Shown: positions 34,862-44,144, counted from the stretch's first letter. The stretch: 64,000 nt of DNA from JAOAPG01 sp963791575 (GCA_963791575.1 CAWBSY010000011.1:496001-560000), one strand, 5' to 3'. Numbers and translations: made by a program. Notes: generated from the sequence alone by a model not told the origin.

Positions 34862-35273
34862 GTTGGCAGCTGGACCGGACGGTCGCTCTCATTTCGTCAA
34901 GGAATGAGGGAGGAAAGTCCGAACTCCGCAGAGCAGTGTGCCGGATAACGTCCGGGAGGCCGGGTTCAAGCCCGGTTGACGGAAAGTGCCACAGAGAATA
35001 TACCGCCCTGGCGGCAACGCCAGGGTAAGGGTGAAAAGGTGCGGTAAGAGCGCACCGCCGTCGCAGTAATGCGGCGGGCATGGCAAACCCCACACGGAGC
35101 AAGACCAAATAGGGAGGAATTTCTGCGGCTTCGCTTCCAGGAACGTGCCGGCTCGGCGCGTCAAACCTCCGGGTAGGTCGCTTGAGCCCCGCAGTAATGC
35201 GTGGCCCAGAGGAATGACCGTCCCGCTGGAGCAATCCGGCGGACAGAATTCGGCTTACAGGTCCAGCTGCCGA
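34862..35273 (+). ncRNA. rnpB: RNase P RNA (bacterial class A)
   Basis: The catalytic RNA that removes tRNA 5' leaders. The conserved core words are present in order: GAGGAAAGTCCGAACTCC near 34908, GGAAAGTGCCACAGA near 34981, and GACAGAATTCGGCTTACAGG near 35242. The ends TTGGCAGCTGGAC (34862-34874) and GTCCAGCTGCCGA (35261-35273) pair to form helix P1 (one G-U), which sets the boundaries. The length of about 412 is normal. A TATAAT box sits just upstream. Confidence 0.96.
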
Positions 35274-35404
35274 TCTATTCAAATAAGTTAGGTGCGATTG
35301 CCCCTAATCGGGCTCGAACCTCGTCACTGCAAACGTTGTTCCCGGTTTCCAAGAAGCCTGCCAACTCCCGTTGGACGCTAACCGAACTACGAGCCAAAGC
35401 ACAA

Positions 35405-35470
35405 CCCACCCGAAGTAGAAGGGCAATTCTGGGGGAGGAGCCCCTCACTTTCTTGGACCCTTCGGGTGGG
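35405..35470 (+). other. long-range hairpin
   Basis: A perfect 11-base stem CCCACCCGAAG / CTTCGGGTGGG encloses 44 bases that themselves hold a GGGG-AGGAG-CCCC stem-loop. Confidence 0.5.
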
Positions 35471-35475
35471 ATGCC

Positions 35476-35505
35476 GATGCTAAGTGTAGGTTCGTCCTTA
35501 GCATC
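35476..35505 (+). other. hairpin
   Basis: A perfect 9-base stem GATGCTAAG / CTTAGCATC with a 12-base loop, placed between the long hairpin and the terminator. Confidence 0.45.
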
Positions 35506-35527
35506 TATGCCATTGACTTGCACAGGC

Positions 35528-35561
35528 AAAAAAGGCCACATCAACCGATGTGGCCTTTTTT
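35528..35561. terminator. bidirectional Rho-independent terminator
   Basis: AAAAAAGGCCACATC, loop AACC, then GATGTGGCCTTTTTT: a 15-base perfect stem with A tract and T tract, usable in both directions. It could end a plus-strand transcript from rnpB or the adjacent structured region, or the minus-strand GT4 transcript. Confidence 0.85.
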
Positions 35562-35779
35562 GGATTAACGCCTCACTTCCCAAATGGGGCTGGAATCGCT
35601 GTTTTGACGCCCTCCCCCGAGTTCGTCATAAACAGTGGTCAATCGGAAACAACGCCTCCGATATTGTGCCCAGTTCCCGACTTCGTCAATACTGCTTACG
35701 TCTAGCGAATAATCAGCGAAGCTCTTGTCACAGAACAATGCGGATACAACAAGACCGCGCTCGCTTCCGCGCAATCCGG

Positions 35780-36968
35780 CTAAGAGTTAACCGCTGTCTT
35801 CGCGGTATCCGCTTTACCTAGCGACCAACTCTTTCGCTTGTGTCCCACTTCCTCATACACTTCCAGAATCTTGCTTGCGGATTCGTCCCAGGAAAACTTC
35901 TTTGCCTGCTCGTATCCTCTCGCCTTCAGCCTGTCCCTTAACGGCTGATCGAGCAGTACCCGCAGCATGGCGCGCATGATTTCAAAAACATTTTCTGCAT
36001 TCACCAGCACGGCCGCATTGCCGACGACCTCTGGGATGGAAGTCGTGTTTGACGTAAGCACCGGAGTCCCGTGCGCCATGGCTTCGAGCGGCGGCAAGCC
36101 GAATCCTTCGTAGAGCGAGGGGAAAATGAAGATCTTCGCTGCATCGTAAAAAATTCGCAGCACTTCAATAGGGACGAATCCCAGAAAGCGCACATCGTTT
36201 TGCACGCCTCCACGAATGACGGTGCGGCGCAGGTCGGGATGCTTGGAGAGTTCGTCGCCAATAATGATGAGCTTCAGATCGGGGAACTTCTCTTGTTTGT
36301 CGAGCTCAGCTTTCAGTGCAGAGAAGGCCTCGATAATGCGAACCAAATTCTTGTGCGGGCTGATTCTTCCTGCATAAAGCAGAAATGGATAGGTGATCTG
36401 ATAGCGTTGCGTAAGGAATTGACGGTCGGCATCATTGGCGTGACCGTGCAGAAAACGGGGATCGATGGCATTGTGCACTACGTCGATCCGGCAGGAGGGA
36501 ATACCGAATAGCTTTTCGATTTCAGTTTTCGTGAACTTAGAGACTGCGAGAATACGTGCCGCTCCCTTCAGCACGCGGCGAGTAAGCTGAAAGTGCAGAG
36601 AACGCATCACCCCCGAGCCCTCGTGGGCGCGGTACATATGCTCCAGCAAATCGTGCACCGTCATTACATAACGGCAAGGCAAGGCTCGTGGCAACGAAAA
36701 TAAGTGTGGGATATGAACCAGGTCGCACTTGAGGCGCCGCAGAATCGCGCGGCATTCGAAAAATCCCTTTACCGTGGTGTCAGTTTTCGTCGAGGGCCAC
36801 GGTCTGGAAGTTTGGCGGCAGAAAGCCGATTTCGGACACCTTCTCCAGAGAACCAATCAGAACATATTCGTTCTGATGATCTAACCGTCCCAGTGCACGT
36901 ACTACGTTGCGGGTGTAAGTACCCACGCCGAAGTCGGTCATACGGCGGATATCGATCGCGATCTTCAC
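35780..36968 (-). CDS. glycosyltransferase family 4 (GT-B) protein (one frameshift)
   Basis: The N-terminal part from GTG 36968 (VKIAIDIRRMTDFGVGTYTR) has the glycine-rich donor-domain start. A frameshift near 36785 then leads to TVKGFFECRAILRRLKCDLV. The C-terminal domain contains LLYAGRISPHKNLVRIIEAF, RFLGFVPIEVLRIFYDAA and FIFPSLYEGFGLPPLEAMAHG, the E-x7-E motif of GT4 enzymes. It probably adds a sugar to a surface polysaccharide or glycolipid; donor and acceptor cannot be read from sequence. The longest uninterrupted piece is 36856-35780. Confidence 0.88.
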
Positions 36969-37355
36969 CAAAAAGATTTAATCACAGAAGACAGAGCCGT
37001 ACAGGAGAAAAGTCAAAAGGCAAGACAAACAGGTGCAGGATTTGGACGAGCGGCGGTGTTGACTCCGTCCAAGTGGCCTTCACGGAATGATGCCGTTTTT
37101 TCTTTTCGCACGTGTCTTGGGCACATTCCAGGGGAAACTGGCAGCATTTCTATTAATGGCAACGCCAACGATGGCTCGGCAGCCTCGTCGATACTGGGCT
37201 CAACACCTTCGTGGTTGTTTGGGACGCCCCGGAATATGGGTAGTCAGGTCACGGATGGTTTGCAGATCTGGCAAAACCTCGGGCAAGGAAATTGTCGCGG
37301 AGATCTTTTTGTAGTGAGTCTCCGTTAGCGAATCAGTTGCACCCGCACTCTGGCC
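36969..37355. other. intergenic region without recognised gene
   Basis: About 390 bases between the GT4 gene and glyA. Overlapping plus-strand ORFs (37056-37328 and 37087-37314) show no family resemblance and no Shine-Dalgarno; I do not support a gene here. Confidence 0.35.
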
Positions 37356-38645
37356 CTATGCTCTTACCTCGGCTTGTGCTCTCGCCCGGCGCTCGGCGTA
37401 GAGCGGGAATGCTTCGGCCAATCCCAGCACCTGCTTGCGCACTTTACTGAGTACTCCTGAATCGGTTTGATGATGCAGGACCTCGGAGATCCATTGACCG
37501 ACCTGCCGCATCTCGGTTTCCTTCATGCCACGCGTCGTGAGGGCTGGGGTCCCGATGCGGATTCCACTCGGCTTCATTGGAGGATTTGTGTCAAACGGAA
37601 TCGCATTTTTGTTCACCGTGATGCCTGCTTCGCCTAACGCTTTCTCCGCTTCGTTGCCCAGCATTCCTTTAGAAAAGACATCGACCAGCATCAGGTGAGT
37701 GTCGGTGCCTCCGGAGATGATGCGGAATCCTTCTGCCGCGAGGGTCTCCGCCAGTACCTTGGCATTGGCAACGATTTGTTTGGCATAGTCGCGAAAGCTG
37801 GGCTGCATGGCTTCCTGAAAGCAGACCGCCTTGGCCGCGATGATGTGCATCAGCGGACCACCCTGCATGCCTGGGAAAACAACTTTGTCGATGGCGGCAG
37901 CAAATTCTTGCTTCGAGAGGATCATGCCCGCCCTTGGGCCGCGCAGAGTTTTGTGCGTCGTCGAAGTCACGATGTGCGCGTGAGGTACAGGCGAAGGATG
38001 CACGCCGCCGGCCACGAGCCCAGCAAAGTGGGCCATGTCCACCAGAAAGAGCGCGCCGACTTTGTCTGCGATCTGGCGCATGCGAGCGAAGTCGATGATG
38101 CGAGGATAGGCACTGCCTCCGCCAATGATTAGCTTGGGGTGTTCTTTCTCGGCAAGCTTTTCGAGATCGTCGTAGTCGATTGTTTCGGTTTCCTTGGTGA
38201 CACCATAAGGAACGACTCTGTAAGTCTTGCCGGAGAAATTCAGATGAAAGCCATGGGTAAGGTGTCCGCCGTGTGCCAGGTTCAGGCCTAGAATCGTGTC
38301 GCCCGGCTGAATCACCGCAGCATACGCCTCCATATTGGCCTGCGACCCTGCGTGGGGCTGCACGTTGGCGTGCTCTGCTCCGAAAAGCTTCTTTGCCCGG
38401 TCGCGTGCGAGGTTCTCGACGACATCGGCAAATTCGCATCCACCGTAGTAGCGCTTGCCGGGATATCCCTCAGCATACTTATTGGTGAAGACAGAACCCG
38501 CAGCTTCGAGCACGGCTTCGCTGACGAAGTTCTCCGAGGCGATGAGCTCGAGGCCTTCGTGCTGGCGGCGGGCTTCGTCATCAATGGCAATGGCAATTTC
38601 GGGATCAGATTCGTGCAGAGACCGCGACATGGGAGTATTTTTCAT
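37356..38645 (-). CDS. glyA: serine hydroxymethyltransferase
   Basis: A 429-residue PLP enzyme converting serine and tetrahydrofolate to glycine and methylene-THF. The PLP lysine is Lys232 (TSTTHKTLRGPRAG). LELIASENFVSEAVLEAAGS, the NKYAEGYPGKRYYGG segment and FLVDMAHFAGLVAGG are family signatures. It is intact. It lies 11 bases downstream of an acetyltransferase gene on the same strand, so it is probably co-transcribed. Confidence 0.97.
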   Translation of the reverse strand: MKNTPMSRSLHESDPEIAIAIDDEARRQHEGLELIASENFVSEAVLEAAGSVFTNKYAEGYPGKRYYGGCEFADVVENLARDRAKKLFGAEHANVQPHAGSQANMEAYAAVIQPGDTILGLNLAHGGHLTHGFHLNFSGKTYRVVPYGVTKETETIDYDDLEKLAEKEHPKLIIGGGSAYPRIIDFARMRQIADKVGALFLVDMAHFAGLVAGGVHPSPVPHAHIVTSTTHKTLRGPRAGMILSKQEFAAAIDKVVFPGMQGGPLMHIIAAKAVCFQEAMQPSFRDYAKQIVANAKVLAETLAAEGFRIISGGTDTHLMLVDVFSKGMLGNEAEKALGEAGITVNKNAIPFDTNPPMKPSGIRIGTPALTTRGMKETEMRQVGQWISEVLHHQTDSGVLSKVRKQVLGLAEAFPLYAERRARAQAEVRA

Positions 38646-38656
38646 AGGAGCACTCT

Positions 38657-39124
38657 TCAGGGAACTTTAGCGTACACGTCCGGTTGATGAATTTCCATCC
38701 AGCGCTCGGGGGCTTGTAGAGGCGTGAATCCGAATTGCGAGTACAGGCCGTGGGCGTCACCGGTAACCAGACTCCAACGGCGTAAACCTTGAAGCTGCGG
38801 ATGCTGCAGAATACATTCCATCAGCCACTTTGAGAGTCCGCGCCCGCGATGACTTTCCAGAACGAACACATCGCCGATGTAGGCATAAGTCGCAAAATCA
38901 GAGATCACCCGAGCGAAGCCGACTTGGGCGTCCTTATCGTAAACTCCGAAACATAGTGAATGCTCGATCGAACGAGCAACAATTTCACGAGGAATACCCT
39001 TGCACCAATAGCAATTGGTAAGAAAACCGTGGATCACATCGAGGTTAAGACGAGCGCGGTCCGTGCTGATAAGGAAGCCGTCTCTGTGGTGCTCTTCGGT
39101 GTCGAATTGTTCAGGAGTGTTCAT
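38657..39124 (-). CDS. GNAT family N-acetyltransferase
   Basis: A 155-residue GNAT protein. The acetyl-CoA binding motif A is VFVLESHRGRGLSKWLMECI (V/I-x-x-x-x-R-G-x-G). LYSQFGFTPLQAPERWMEI is the usual C-terminal strand-helix. The HGFLTNCYWCKGIPREIVAR start is typical of a GNAT subgroup found widely in bacteria. The substrate is unknown. Its ATG overlaps the hydrolase stop by 4 bases. Confidence 0.9.
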   Translation of the reverse strand: MNTPEQFDTEEHHRDGFLISTDRARLNLDVIHGFLTNCYWCKGIPREIVARSIEHSLCFGVYDKDAQVGFARVISDFATYAYIGDVFVLESHRGRGLSKWLMECILQHPQLQGLRRWSLVTGDAHGLYSQFGFTPLQAPERWMEIHQPDVYAKVP

Positions 39125-40272
39125 GACTTCACGGCAGCGATGGACCGAGAAGGAGTATCTTCAAACGCGGTGCGAAAAAATCTGCCCAGATGCCATGCGT
39201 CCATATATTTGTAGGGCGTTTCTCCGGTGGTGTAATGGCCGCAGGGGAGCACTGCAACTTTATGGTCCAACTTGTGCTTTGCGAACTCTGCGACCGTGTT
39301 CCGGGAAAACTCCGGCAAAAAAGTCAGATCATAGTTCGCATAGATGATCAGCGACTTCTTCGGCCATCGCGCAAACTGTTTGAAGTACGACATGGGACTG
39401 ATCGCGCTCCAGAGTTTTCGCAGGCGCTCCTCATCGATTTCGGCTTCAAGCCCCTGGCGAATATGCCGCGTCGATTGTCCATGCCAGACTACGTCAGCGA
39501 AATAAGTTGAGGCATGATTGAACGCGGCAACGCGAATGCGCGGATCATGTGCTGCCGCAAGAAACGCGTAGCAGGAGCCAAGGCTCGTACCTAATATTCC
39601 GAGCTGGGTATAGTTCTGCTGCTCAAGCCAATCCAGGCAAGCACGAATATCGATCACGCCCTGGCGGGTCGCGTCCAGCGTGCGCCCAATGTTCGCTGAA
39701 ACTGCATAGTCCGCACGGCTAATTTCCGCAGGCCTGCGAATATCGTGATAGGGCATGCTGAGACGCAACACCGCGATTCCCAGCCAGTTCAACAAGCGGC
39801 AGAGCCCAGCGTAGGAAATAGCGTCGGAGTTCCAGTGCGGCAACAGCACGACGGCGCGGTTTCCTTTCGCCGGAAACCAGCGGGCATTTACCAAATCATT
39901 TTCCGGGTAAGGAGTTCGCACAGGAGAGGTGAAGCGCAAGAATTCCGCGTGCGTTCCGCGGACTTTTTGTTCGAGTTTCGGATCCGGCACTGCGCGGGTG
40001 CTGAAAACTTGGACTTCGCGAGTCTCTAAGCGGAAATCCGTAGGCACCTCATAGGAATAAAATTCGTCGCTCGAAGCGACGATGCGTCGATTGTACTCAC
40101 GCAGAAACGTTTCAGGATCATCGGGCTTATATCCCGGCGGATGGCCGTTGCGGCAGGGCCATTGCTGCGCCCACTCGAGTCCCCATTCCAGCGGACGGAC
40201 CACCCGGTTGTTGTCCACCGAGGTGAGGCGGGTTTCCCAGTCATACATCCACCGTGAATAGCGAGAAGACAT
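39121..40272 (-). CDS. alpha/beta hydrolase family protein
   Basis: A 383-residue protein. The nucleophile elbow GTSLGS places Ser230. Preceding strands VVLLPHWNSDAISYAGLCRL and GIAVLRLSMPYHDIRRP fit the fold. The C-terminal part has SLIIYANYDLTFLPEFS (a likely acid-containing turn) and LPCGHYTTGETPYKY (catalytic His). The large N-terminal region of about 130 residues resembles DUF-type acetyl-xylan esterase-like hydrolases. Substrate unknown. It is the first gene of a three-gene unit with the acetyltransferase and glyA. Confidence 0.85.
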   Translation of the reverse strand: MSSRYSRWMYDWETRLTSVDNNRVVRPLEWGLEWAQQWPCRNGHPPGYKPDDPETFLREYNRRIVASSDEFYSYEVPTDFRLETREVQVFSTRAVPDPKLEQKVRGTHAEFLRFTSPVRTPYPENDLVNARWFPAKGNRAVVLLPHWNSDAISYAGLCRLLNWLGIAVLRLSMPYHDIRRPAEISRADYAVSANIGRTLDATRQGVIDIRACLDWLEQQNYTQLGILGTSLGSCYAFLAAAHDPRIRVAAFNHASTYFADVVWHGQSTRHIRQGLEAEIDEERLRKLWSAISPMSYFKQFARWPKKSLIIYANYDLTFLPEFSRNTVAEFAKHKLDHKVAVLPCGHYTTGETPYKYMDAWHLGRFFRTAFEDTPSRSIAAVKS

Positions 40273-40480
40273 CGTATTCAGGATAACAAAGGATAAGCCA
40301 GCAGATTAGGCGCAAACAGCAAAGAGCAAGTATCGAGCATTGAGTTGTTAGATTTTATCCCAGTCCATCACTTCTGTTTTGCGATTCCCGTGCGTGTGAC
40401 AGGTGTCACCGCAATTTAGTCTCTAAATGACAGATTCTGATTGTTAAACGAGACGCAGTCGAAAATATAGATTTTTTGAG

Positions 40481-40490
40481 TGTAGCTACA
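40481..40490. promoter_or_regulatory. candidate brnTA operator palindrome
   Basis: TGTAGCTACA is a perfect 10-base palindrome lying between a TATAGA -10-like box (40466-40471) and ATG 40509. BrnA-type antitoxins repress their own promoters, so this is a natural binding site. Confidence 0.5.
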
Positions 40491-40508
40491 TTTGGAGTTA
40501 CAATAAGA

Positions 40509-40802
40509 ATGAACTTTGAATGGGATGAAGGCAAGAACCGCGCCAACATTCGAAAACACGGGTTCCATTTCGCCGACGCGGAAGAGATGTTCCGCGGCTC
40601 CCTTCTGGCTCGGCCCGACACGAGGGAGGACTATGGCGAGGAGCGATGGATCGGAGTTGGGATGATTCGGGGTCGTTTCGCCTTTGTAGCGTTCTCTCAG
40701 CCCTCGCCCGATGTCATTCGCATCATCTCATTGAGAAAGGCAGACCATGAAGAGCGGAAAGAATACGAAAAAGCGCTCCGGGACGGATTGGAAGCGAATT
40801 GA
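40509..40802 (+). CDS. brnT: BrnT family toxin
   Basis: A 97-residue BrnT-type ribonuclease toxin of the RelE-like fold. It shows MNFEWDEGKNRANIRKHGF, the family hallmark, then ADAEEMFRG, DTREDYGEERWIGVG and RIISLRKADHEERKEYE. Such toxins cleave RNA and are neutralised by BrnA. ATG 40509 is chosen over the ATG at 40476, because the family always starts near the FEWDE strand. It overlaps brnA by 56 bases. Confidence 0.93.
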   Translation: MNFEWDEGKNRANIRKHGFHFADAEEMFRGSLLARPDTREDYGEERWIGVGMIRGRFAFVAFSQPSPDVIRIISLRKADHEERKEYEKALRDGLEAN

Positions 40803-41034
40803 TTCTCTCCGGGATGAGGACATCGACTATTCCGACATTCCAAAGCAGGGGACGGATTTCTTCGCACGTGCCATACTCTGGCCGGGACCGAAGAAGCAGA
40901 TTACTTTACGTCTTGATCCTGACGTACTGGCTTTTTTTCGCAAAAGTGGCAAGGGATACCAGACCACGATTAATGCGGTTCTTCGGAAGTATGTGGAAAC
41001 CGTGGGAACACAGGGAAACCGGAACACTAGGTAG
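40747..41034 (+). CDS. brnA: BrnA family antitoxin
   Basis: A 95-residue antitoxin. The N-terminal toxin-binding part is charged (DEDIDYSDIPKQGTDFFARA). The C-terminal ribbon-helix-helix-like DNA-binding region is KQITLRLDPDVLAFFRKSGK followed by GYQTTINAVLRKYVE. It follows brnT with a long overlap, the toxin-first order usual for this system. It ends 6 bases from the convergent alr stop. Confidence 0.93.
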   Translation: MKSGKNTKKRSGTDWKRIDSLRDEDIDYSDIPKQGTDFFARAILWPGPKKQITLRLDPDVLAFFRKSGKGYQTTINAVLRKYVETVGTQGNRNTR

Positions 41035-41040
41035 CTGCAA

Positions 41041-42210
41041 TCAACTATGCCTCCTGGGTACGCGCTTCGAAATCCCGCAGAGAATTTCATATACTACCGT
41101 GTCGGCAAGGGCCGCATGCTCTCTCGCATCTACGCTCAAGCCGTCCGACGATCCCAGCAGCACGGCTTCGTCTCCTACAGAAACACCTGGCAACCCGGTA
41201 ACGTCGACTAGAGTTAAATCCATGGAGATGCGCCCCACGATTGGTGCGTAGTGTTCGCGCACGATCACGCGTCCATGCTCTGACAGATGACGATTAAAGC
41301 CGTCAGCATATCCAACAGGCAATACAGCAATTCGGGCGGGCGCTTTCGTAACGTAAATTCCGCCGTAGCCCAGTGGCTGATTAGCCCGAGCTTCACGCAA
41401 AGCAAGAATTCGCGTTTTCCAAGTTAAAACCGGTTTTACCGCTAGCCGTAATCCGCTACCGCTTACTTCCCGGCCCGCGCGCTCGAAAGGTAAATGGTAT
41501 CCGTAGAGCGCGATCCCAGGGCGAACCATGTTGTACAGAGCTTCTGGACGAGAGATCACTGCGCCCGTATTCGCTGCATGGATAAGAGGCGGGTCAAATC
41601 CTTCTATTCGTAATTTTTGCCGGACTTCCTGGAATGCTGCCAACTGCTCCTGCACCGATATCGCATCCAGAATTTCCGACGAAGCTAAATGAGTGGACAG
41701 ACCTTCGAGAAAAAGATGCGAGGCGGACTTCAAAGCCGACCACACGCCAGTAAGATCTTCGACCGCAACTCCGAGTCGCCCCATCCCCGTGTCGATTTTC
41801 AAATGGATGGAATGCCTCGATATTCCCAGCCGCGTTGCCGCCCGTTCCAGCAGTTCGATTTGACCGACTTCCCAGACCGTAGGCGTGAGGCCCAGCCGTA
41901 CGATGTCTTCTTCTTCGCCTCGCCAGAATCCCGTCATCAAAAGGATACGTGCGCGAATGCCGGCTTCACGCAGCGGAATAGCTTCATCGAGCGAGGTCAC
42001 TCCCAGCCAGCGTGCTCCTTCTTCTTCCAGTGCCAACGCGCACTCGACCGCGCCATGACCATAAGCATCCGCTTTGACGACGGCACAAATGGTGACGCCG
42101 CTCTTTACGTGTCGCTGCACGACTCCAAAATTGTGCCGTAAGTTCGCGAGAGAAACCTCGGCCCAAGTCGGACGTGTAGCCGCACGCTTCGCGATTTCGA
42201 TGGTCGCCAC
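41041..42210 (-). CDS. alr: alanine racemase
   Basis: A 389-residue PLP enzyme that makes D-alanine for peptidoglycan. Lys46 in AVVKADAYGHG is the PLP lysine. LKIDTGMGRLGV, HAANTGAVISRPEALYNMVRPGI (TIM barrel) and VGRISMDLTLVDVTGLP (C-terminal domain) complete the family pattern. The start ATG at 42210 precedes TWAEVSLANLRHNF, the usual first strand. It is intact, on the same strand as tonB upstream. Confidence 0.95.
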   Translation of the reverse strand: MATIEIAKRAATRPTWAEVSLANLRHNFGVVQRHVKSGVTICAVVKADAYGHGAVECALALEEEGARWLGVTSLDEAIPLREAGIRARILLMTGFWRGEEEDIVRLGLTPTVWEVGQIELLERAATRLGISRHSIHLKIDTGMGRLGVAVEDLTGVWSALKSASHLFLEGLSTHLASSEILDAISVQEQLAAFQEVRQKLRIEGFDPPLIHAANTGAVISRPEALYNMVRPGIALYGYHLPFERAGREVSGSGLRLAVKPVLTWKTRILALREARANQPLGYGGIYVTKAPARIAVLPVGYADGFNRHLSEHGRVIVREHYAPIVGRISMDLTLVDVTGLPGVSVGDEAVLLGSSDGLSVDAREHAALADTVVYEILCGISKRVPRRHS

Positions 42211-42310
42211 TTTTGTTTAATCTGCTTGAATTACTTCTACTTCAACTCTAGATACCTGATTATAGATGCAGCTTCTCGAGTCTCCACGTTACCGCAGGGC
42301 TACTCCCACG

Positions 42311-43035
42311 CTAGCTCCCCGAGAGCATGAACTTTACCGTCACCTGAGTTTCGACTTCCACAGGATCGCCATTCAGATAATAGGGACGGTATCGCCACTG
42401 ACGCACGGCTTCGATTGCCGCCTGGGCGAGCATGGGATGTCCGCTGAGCAACTGCAAATTTTCGATAATGCCATCCTTGCTGATCGTCGCTCGCAGCAAA
42501 ACGATGCCCTTGAATGCGAGCCTGCCTTGCGATGCGCAGGATAGGCGGGCTCGACACGGCGGATGAGATTGCCTTCCATCATGTGCGATATCAGGAGATG
42601 GTGAGTCGAGATCGGTGGGTGCAATATGGCAACGGGAAGCGAATCTCCAGTTGAGCCGAAAATACCTTCACCTGGATTGCCAGTTCCACTCTGGCCGGAA
42701 AGTGCTGTATTTAAACTCGGTGGTTGCAAATCGAAAGCTGCTGATTGCGGAATTACGTTGGGGATATGTCTAGGCGTGAACAGCGGGTGACCGAGCACAA
42801 TAGTTACAAATCGGGCCGTATCCCCGATTGTTTCTATTCGTGGCGCCCTTGGCAAGGTCATTGGTACTAACAACCGAGGCGGTGAAATTAATGAGGGAAG
42901 GCCTTGCGTGTACAAAAGTGGTAAAGCCAATAGACCAGTGACCGCAATGGCTTGCAATCCAAACGAGAGCAACGTCGTCCAGCCGCGGTGTGATTGATTG
43001 TCCCAATTTGTGTCGCAAAAAGAGTCGGCGAACAT
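42311..43035 (-). CDS. tonB: energy transducer TonB-like protein (frameshifts near the C-terminal domain)
   Basis: The N-terminus has a membrane helix (LLSFGLQAIAVTGLLALPLLY) followed by a Pro-rich periplasmic linker. After RRVEPAYPA (about 42545) the frame changes twice within 30 bases: ARQARIQG, then IVLLRATISKDGIIENLQLL and SGHPMLAQAAIEAVRQWRYRPY up to the stop at 42311. This is the TonB C-terminal domain, which contacts the TonB box of outer-membrane receptors. No exbB or exbD is adjacent. The uncorrected ORFs are 43035-42373 and 42499-42311. Confidence 0.82.
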
Positions 43036-43110
43036 TGTGTCCTCCTGAGATAACGACTGCTATCCCTTATGGACACCGCCGCCGACTTATATTGACCTGA
43101 ACTTTCTGGT

Positions 43111-43148
43111 CAGAGAGAAAAATAAAAGCCGCGTCGAAACGCGGCTTT
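43111..43148 (-). terminator. terminator of ompH
   Basis: In gene orientation AAAGCCGCGT, loop TTCG, then ACGCGGCTTT is followed by TATTTTTCTCTC. It lies 32 bases after the ompH stop. Confidence 0.82.
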
Positions 43149-43179
43149 CGGGAACTTCTTTGTGCTTCCGGTGTCTCGC

Positions 43180-43893
43180 TTACTTAGGTGTAGTAGTTCC
43201 GGCTGGCTTAGTAGCGCCGGGCGTCGTTGGCCGGGTTCCAGTTGTACCGCTCGGTCTGGCCGTTGTGCCTGCCGGACGCGCTGGAGCAGCAACCCCCGAT
43301 TGGGTGTTATAGGAATCGACAATCGTCTTGGTAATGTCGAGAGTCGGACCTGCCCACAGCACTGGACCGTTAGGCCACGGGTTGGACGTATCGAAAATCA
43401 AACCAAAGCCGTTGTCGCCAGCATACTTCACGATGAGCGGCGCCATCTTTTGCAGAATTTTTTGCGCGATCTCGTTCTGCTGGTTCTGTGCATCTTCGCG
43501 TGCGTCTTGAGCGGAGCGTTCCAGGGACTTCTGCTTCTGTTCAATTTGCTTTACTAAGTTGCCACGGGATTCATCGTTCAGCTTGTCGCCTTGGGTGTTG
43601 AGCTGCTTCTTCAAGCTCTCAATTTCATCATTCTGTCCCTTCAGCTCGGTCTGTTTCGGCTCCAGCTTCTTGCTTAGCGTCTCGAAATCGCGCTGCCCTT
43701 CATTGCTGGCAAAGATGGCTTGTTCAATGTTGATGGTTCCGATCTTACTTCCAGATCCGGTGGCGACAGGAGCGCTGGCGGAGCTGGGGGCTGAAGGCAG
43801 AGCGGCAGAAGCAGTGCCGTCAGTTTGGGCCAGCATCGTAATCGAGAAAGCGAACGCTGAAGCCATTAAAAATCGCACGAGCTTACTTGTCAT
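43180..43893 (-). CDS. OmpH/Skp family periplasmic chaperone
   Basis: A 237-residue exported protein. MTSKLVRFLMASAFAFSITM is the signal peptide. KIGTINIEQAIFASNEGQRD starts the Skp domain, followed by a long coiled coil (LEPKQTELKGQNDEIESLKK, then QIEQKQKSLERSAQDAREDA). The C-terminus is a Pro/Thr/Gly-rich tail. Skp holds unfolded outer-membrane proteins on their way to BamA, whose gene lies directly upstream. ATG 43893 is preferred; the longer frame from 44046 would bury the signal peptide. Confidence 0.9.
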   Translation of the reverse strand: MTSKLVRFLMASAFAFSITMLAQTDGTASAALPSAPSSASAPVATGSGSKIGTINIEQAIFASNEGQRDFETLSKKLEPKQTELKGQNDEIESLKKQLNTQGDKLNDESRGNLVKQIEQKQKSLERSAQDAREDAQNQQNEIAQKILQKMAPLIVKYAGDNGFGLIFDTSNPWPNGPVLWAGPTLDITKTIVDSYNTQSGVAAPARPAGTTARPSGTTGTRPTTPGATKPAGTTTPK

Positions 43894-44083
43894 GTGTTGA
43901 TAAACTCCTTGGAAATTGGTCGGGTATTGATCAGATCTTTTACTGCGAATGCAGGCCGCACTCTTTTGGTCAGCCAGTCGTGCGACATCGCCAGCAACAA
44001 GGCACGCCAACTCGTACTTTCCGCAAAGCTGGAGCGTGCTGATCACCCCGGACAGAATGCACTTTTAGGGTGTATTTCGTTTC

Positions 44084-44113
44084 ATTATAAGTGCAGCTTC
44101 CCTCAGGCGTCAA
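44084..44113 (-). promoter_or_regulatory. promoter of ompH
   Basis: In gene orientation: -35 TTGACG (44113-44108), an 18-base spacer and -10 TATAAT (44089-44084). The start near 44077 gives a leader of about 184 bases. It lies just after the bamA stop. Confidence 0.6.
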
Positions 44114-44144
44114 ACTGCGGCCATCGACGTCATCCCGCATGGCA

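Larger units (their letters stand above)
35274..35779. other. structured region downstream of rnpB, no recognised gene
   Basis: About 500 bases. Two strong hairpins (35405-35470 and 35476-35505) and a terminator (35528-35561) follow each other. The ORFs crossing it on either strand read straight through the terminator or have no family resemblance. A structured RNA on the plus strand is possible; otherwise this is 3' sequence of the GT4 transcript. Confidence 0.45.

Noticed and set aside
35280..35380. A tRNA-like word (GGTTCGAGCCC on the minus strand, near 35315)
   Set aside because: It resembles a T arm, but the flanking bases do not pair to make a T stem, and no acceptor or anticodon stem is found.
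35275..35583. Minus-strand ORF of 102 residues
   Set aside because: It also runs through the terminator hairpin and two other stems; coding potential is explained by chance in a structured region.
35201..35821. Long plus-strand ORF of 206 residues overlapping the rnpB end
   Set aside because: It starts inside RNase P RNA and reads through a strong terminator; the sequence resembles no protein family.
36972..37328. Plus-strand ORFs between the GT4 gene and glyA
   Set aside because: No Shine-Dalgarno, no recognisable domain, and overlapping frames of similar length.
37669..38439. 256-residue minus-strand ORF inside glyA
   Set aside because: An alternate frame of glyA with an Arg/His-rich composition; glyA itself is intact.
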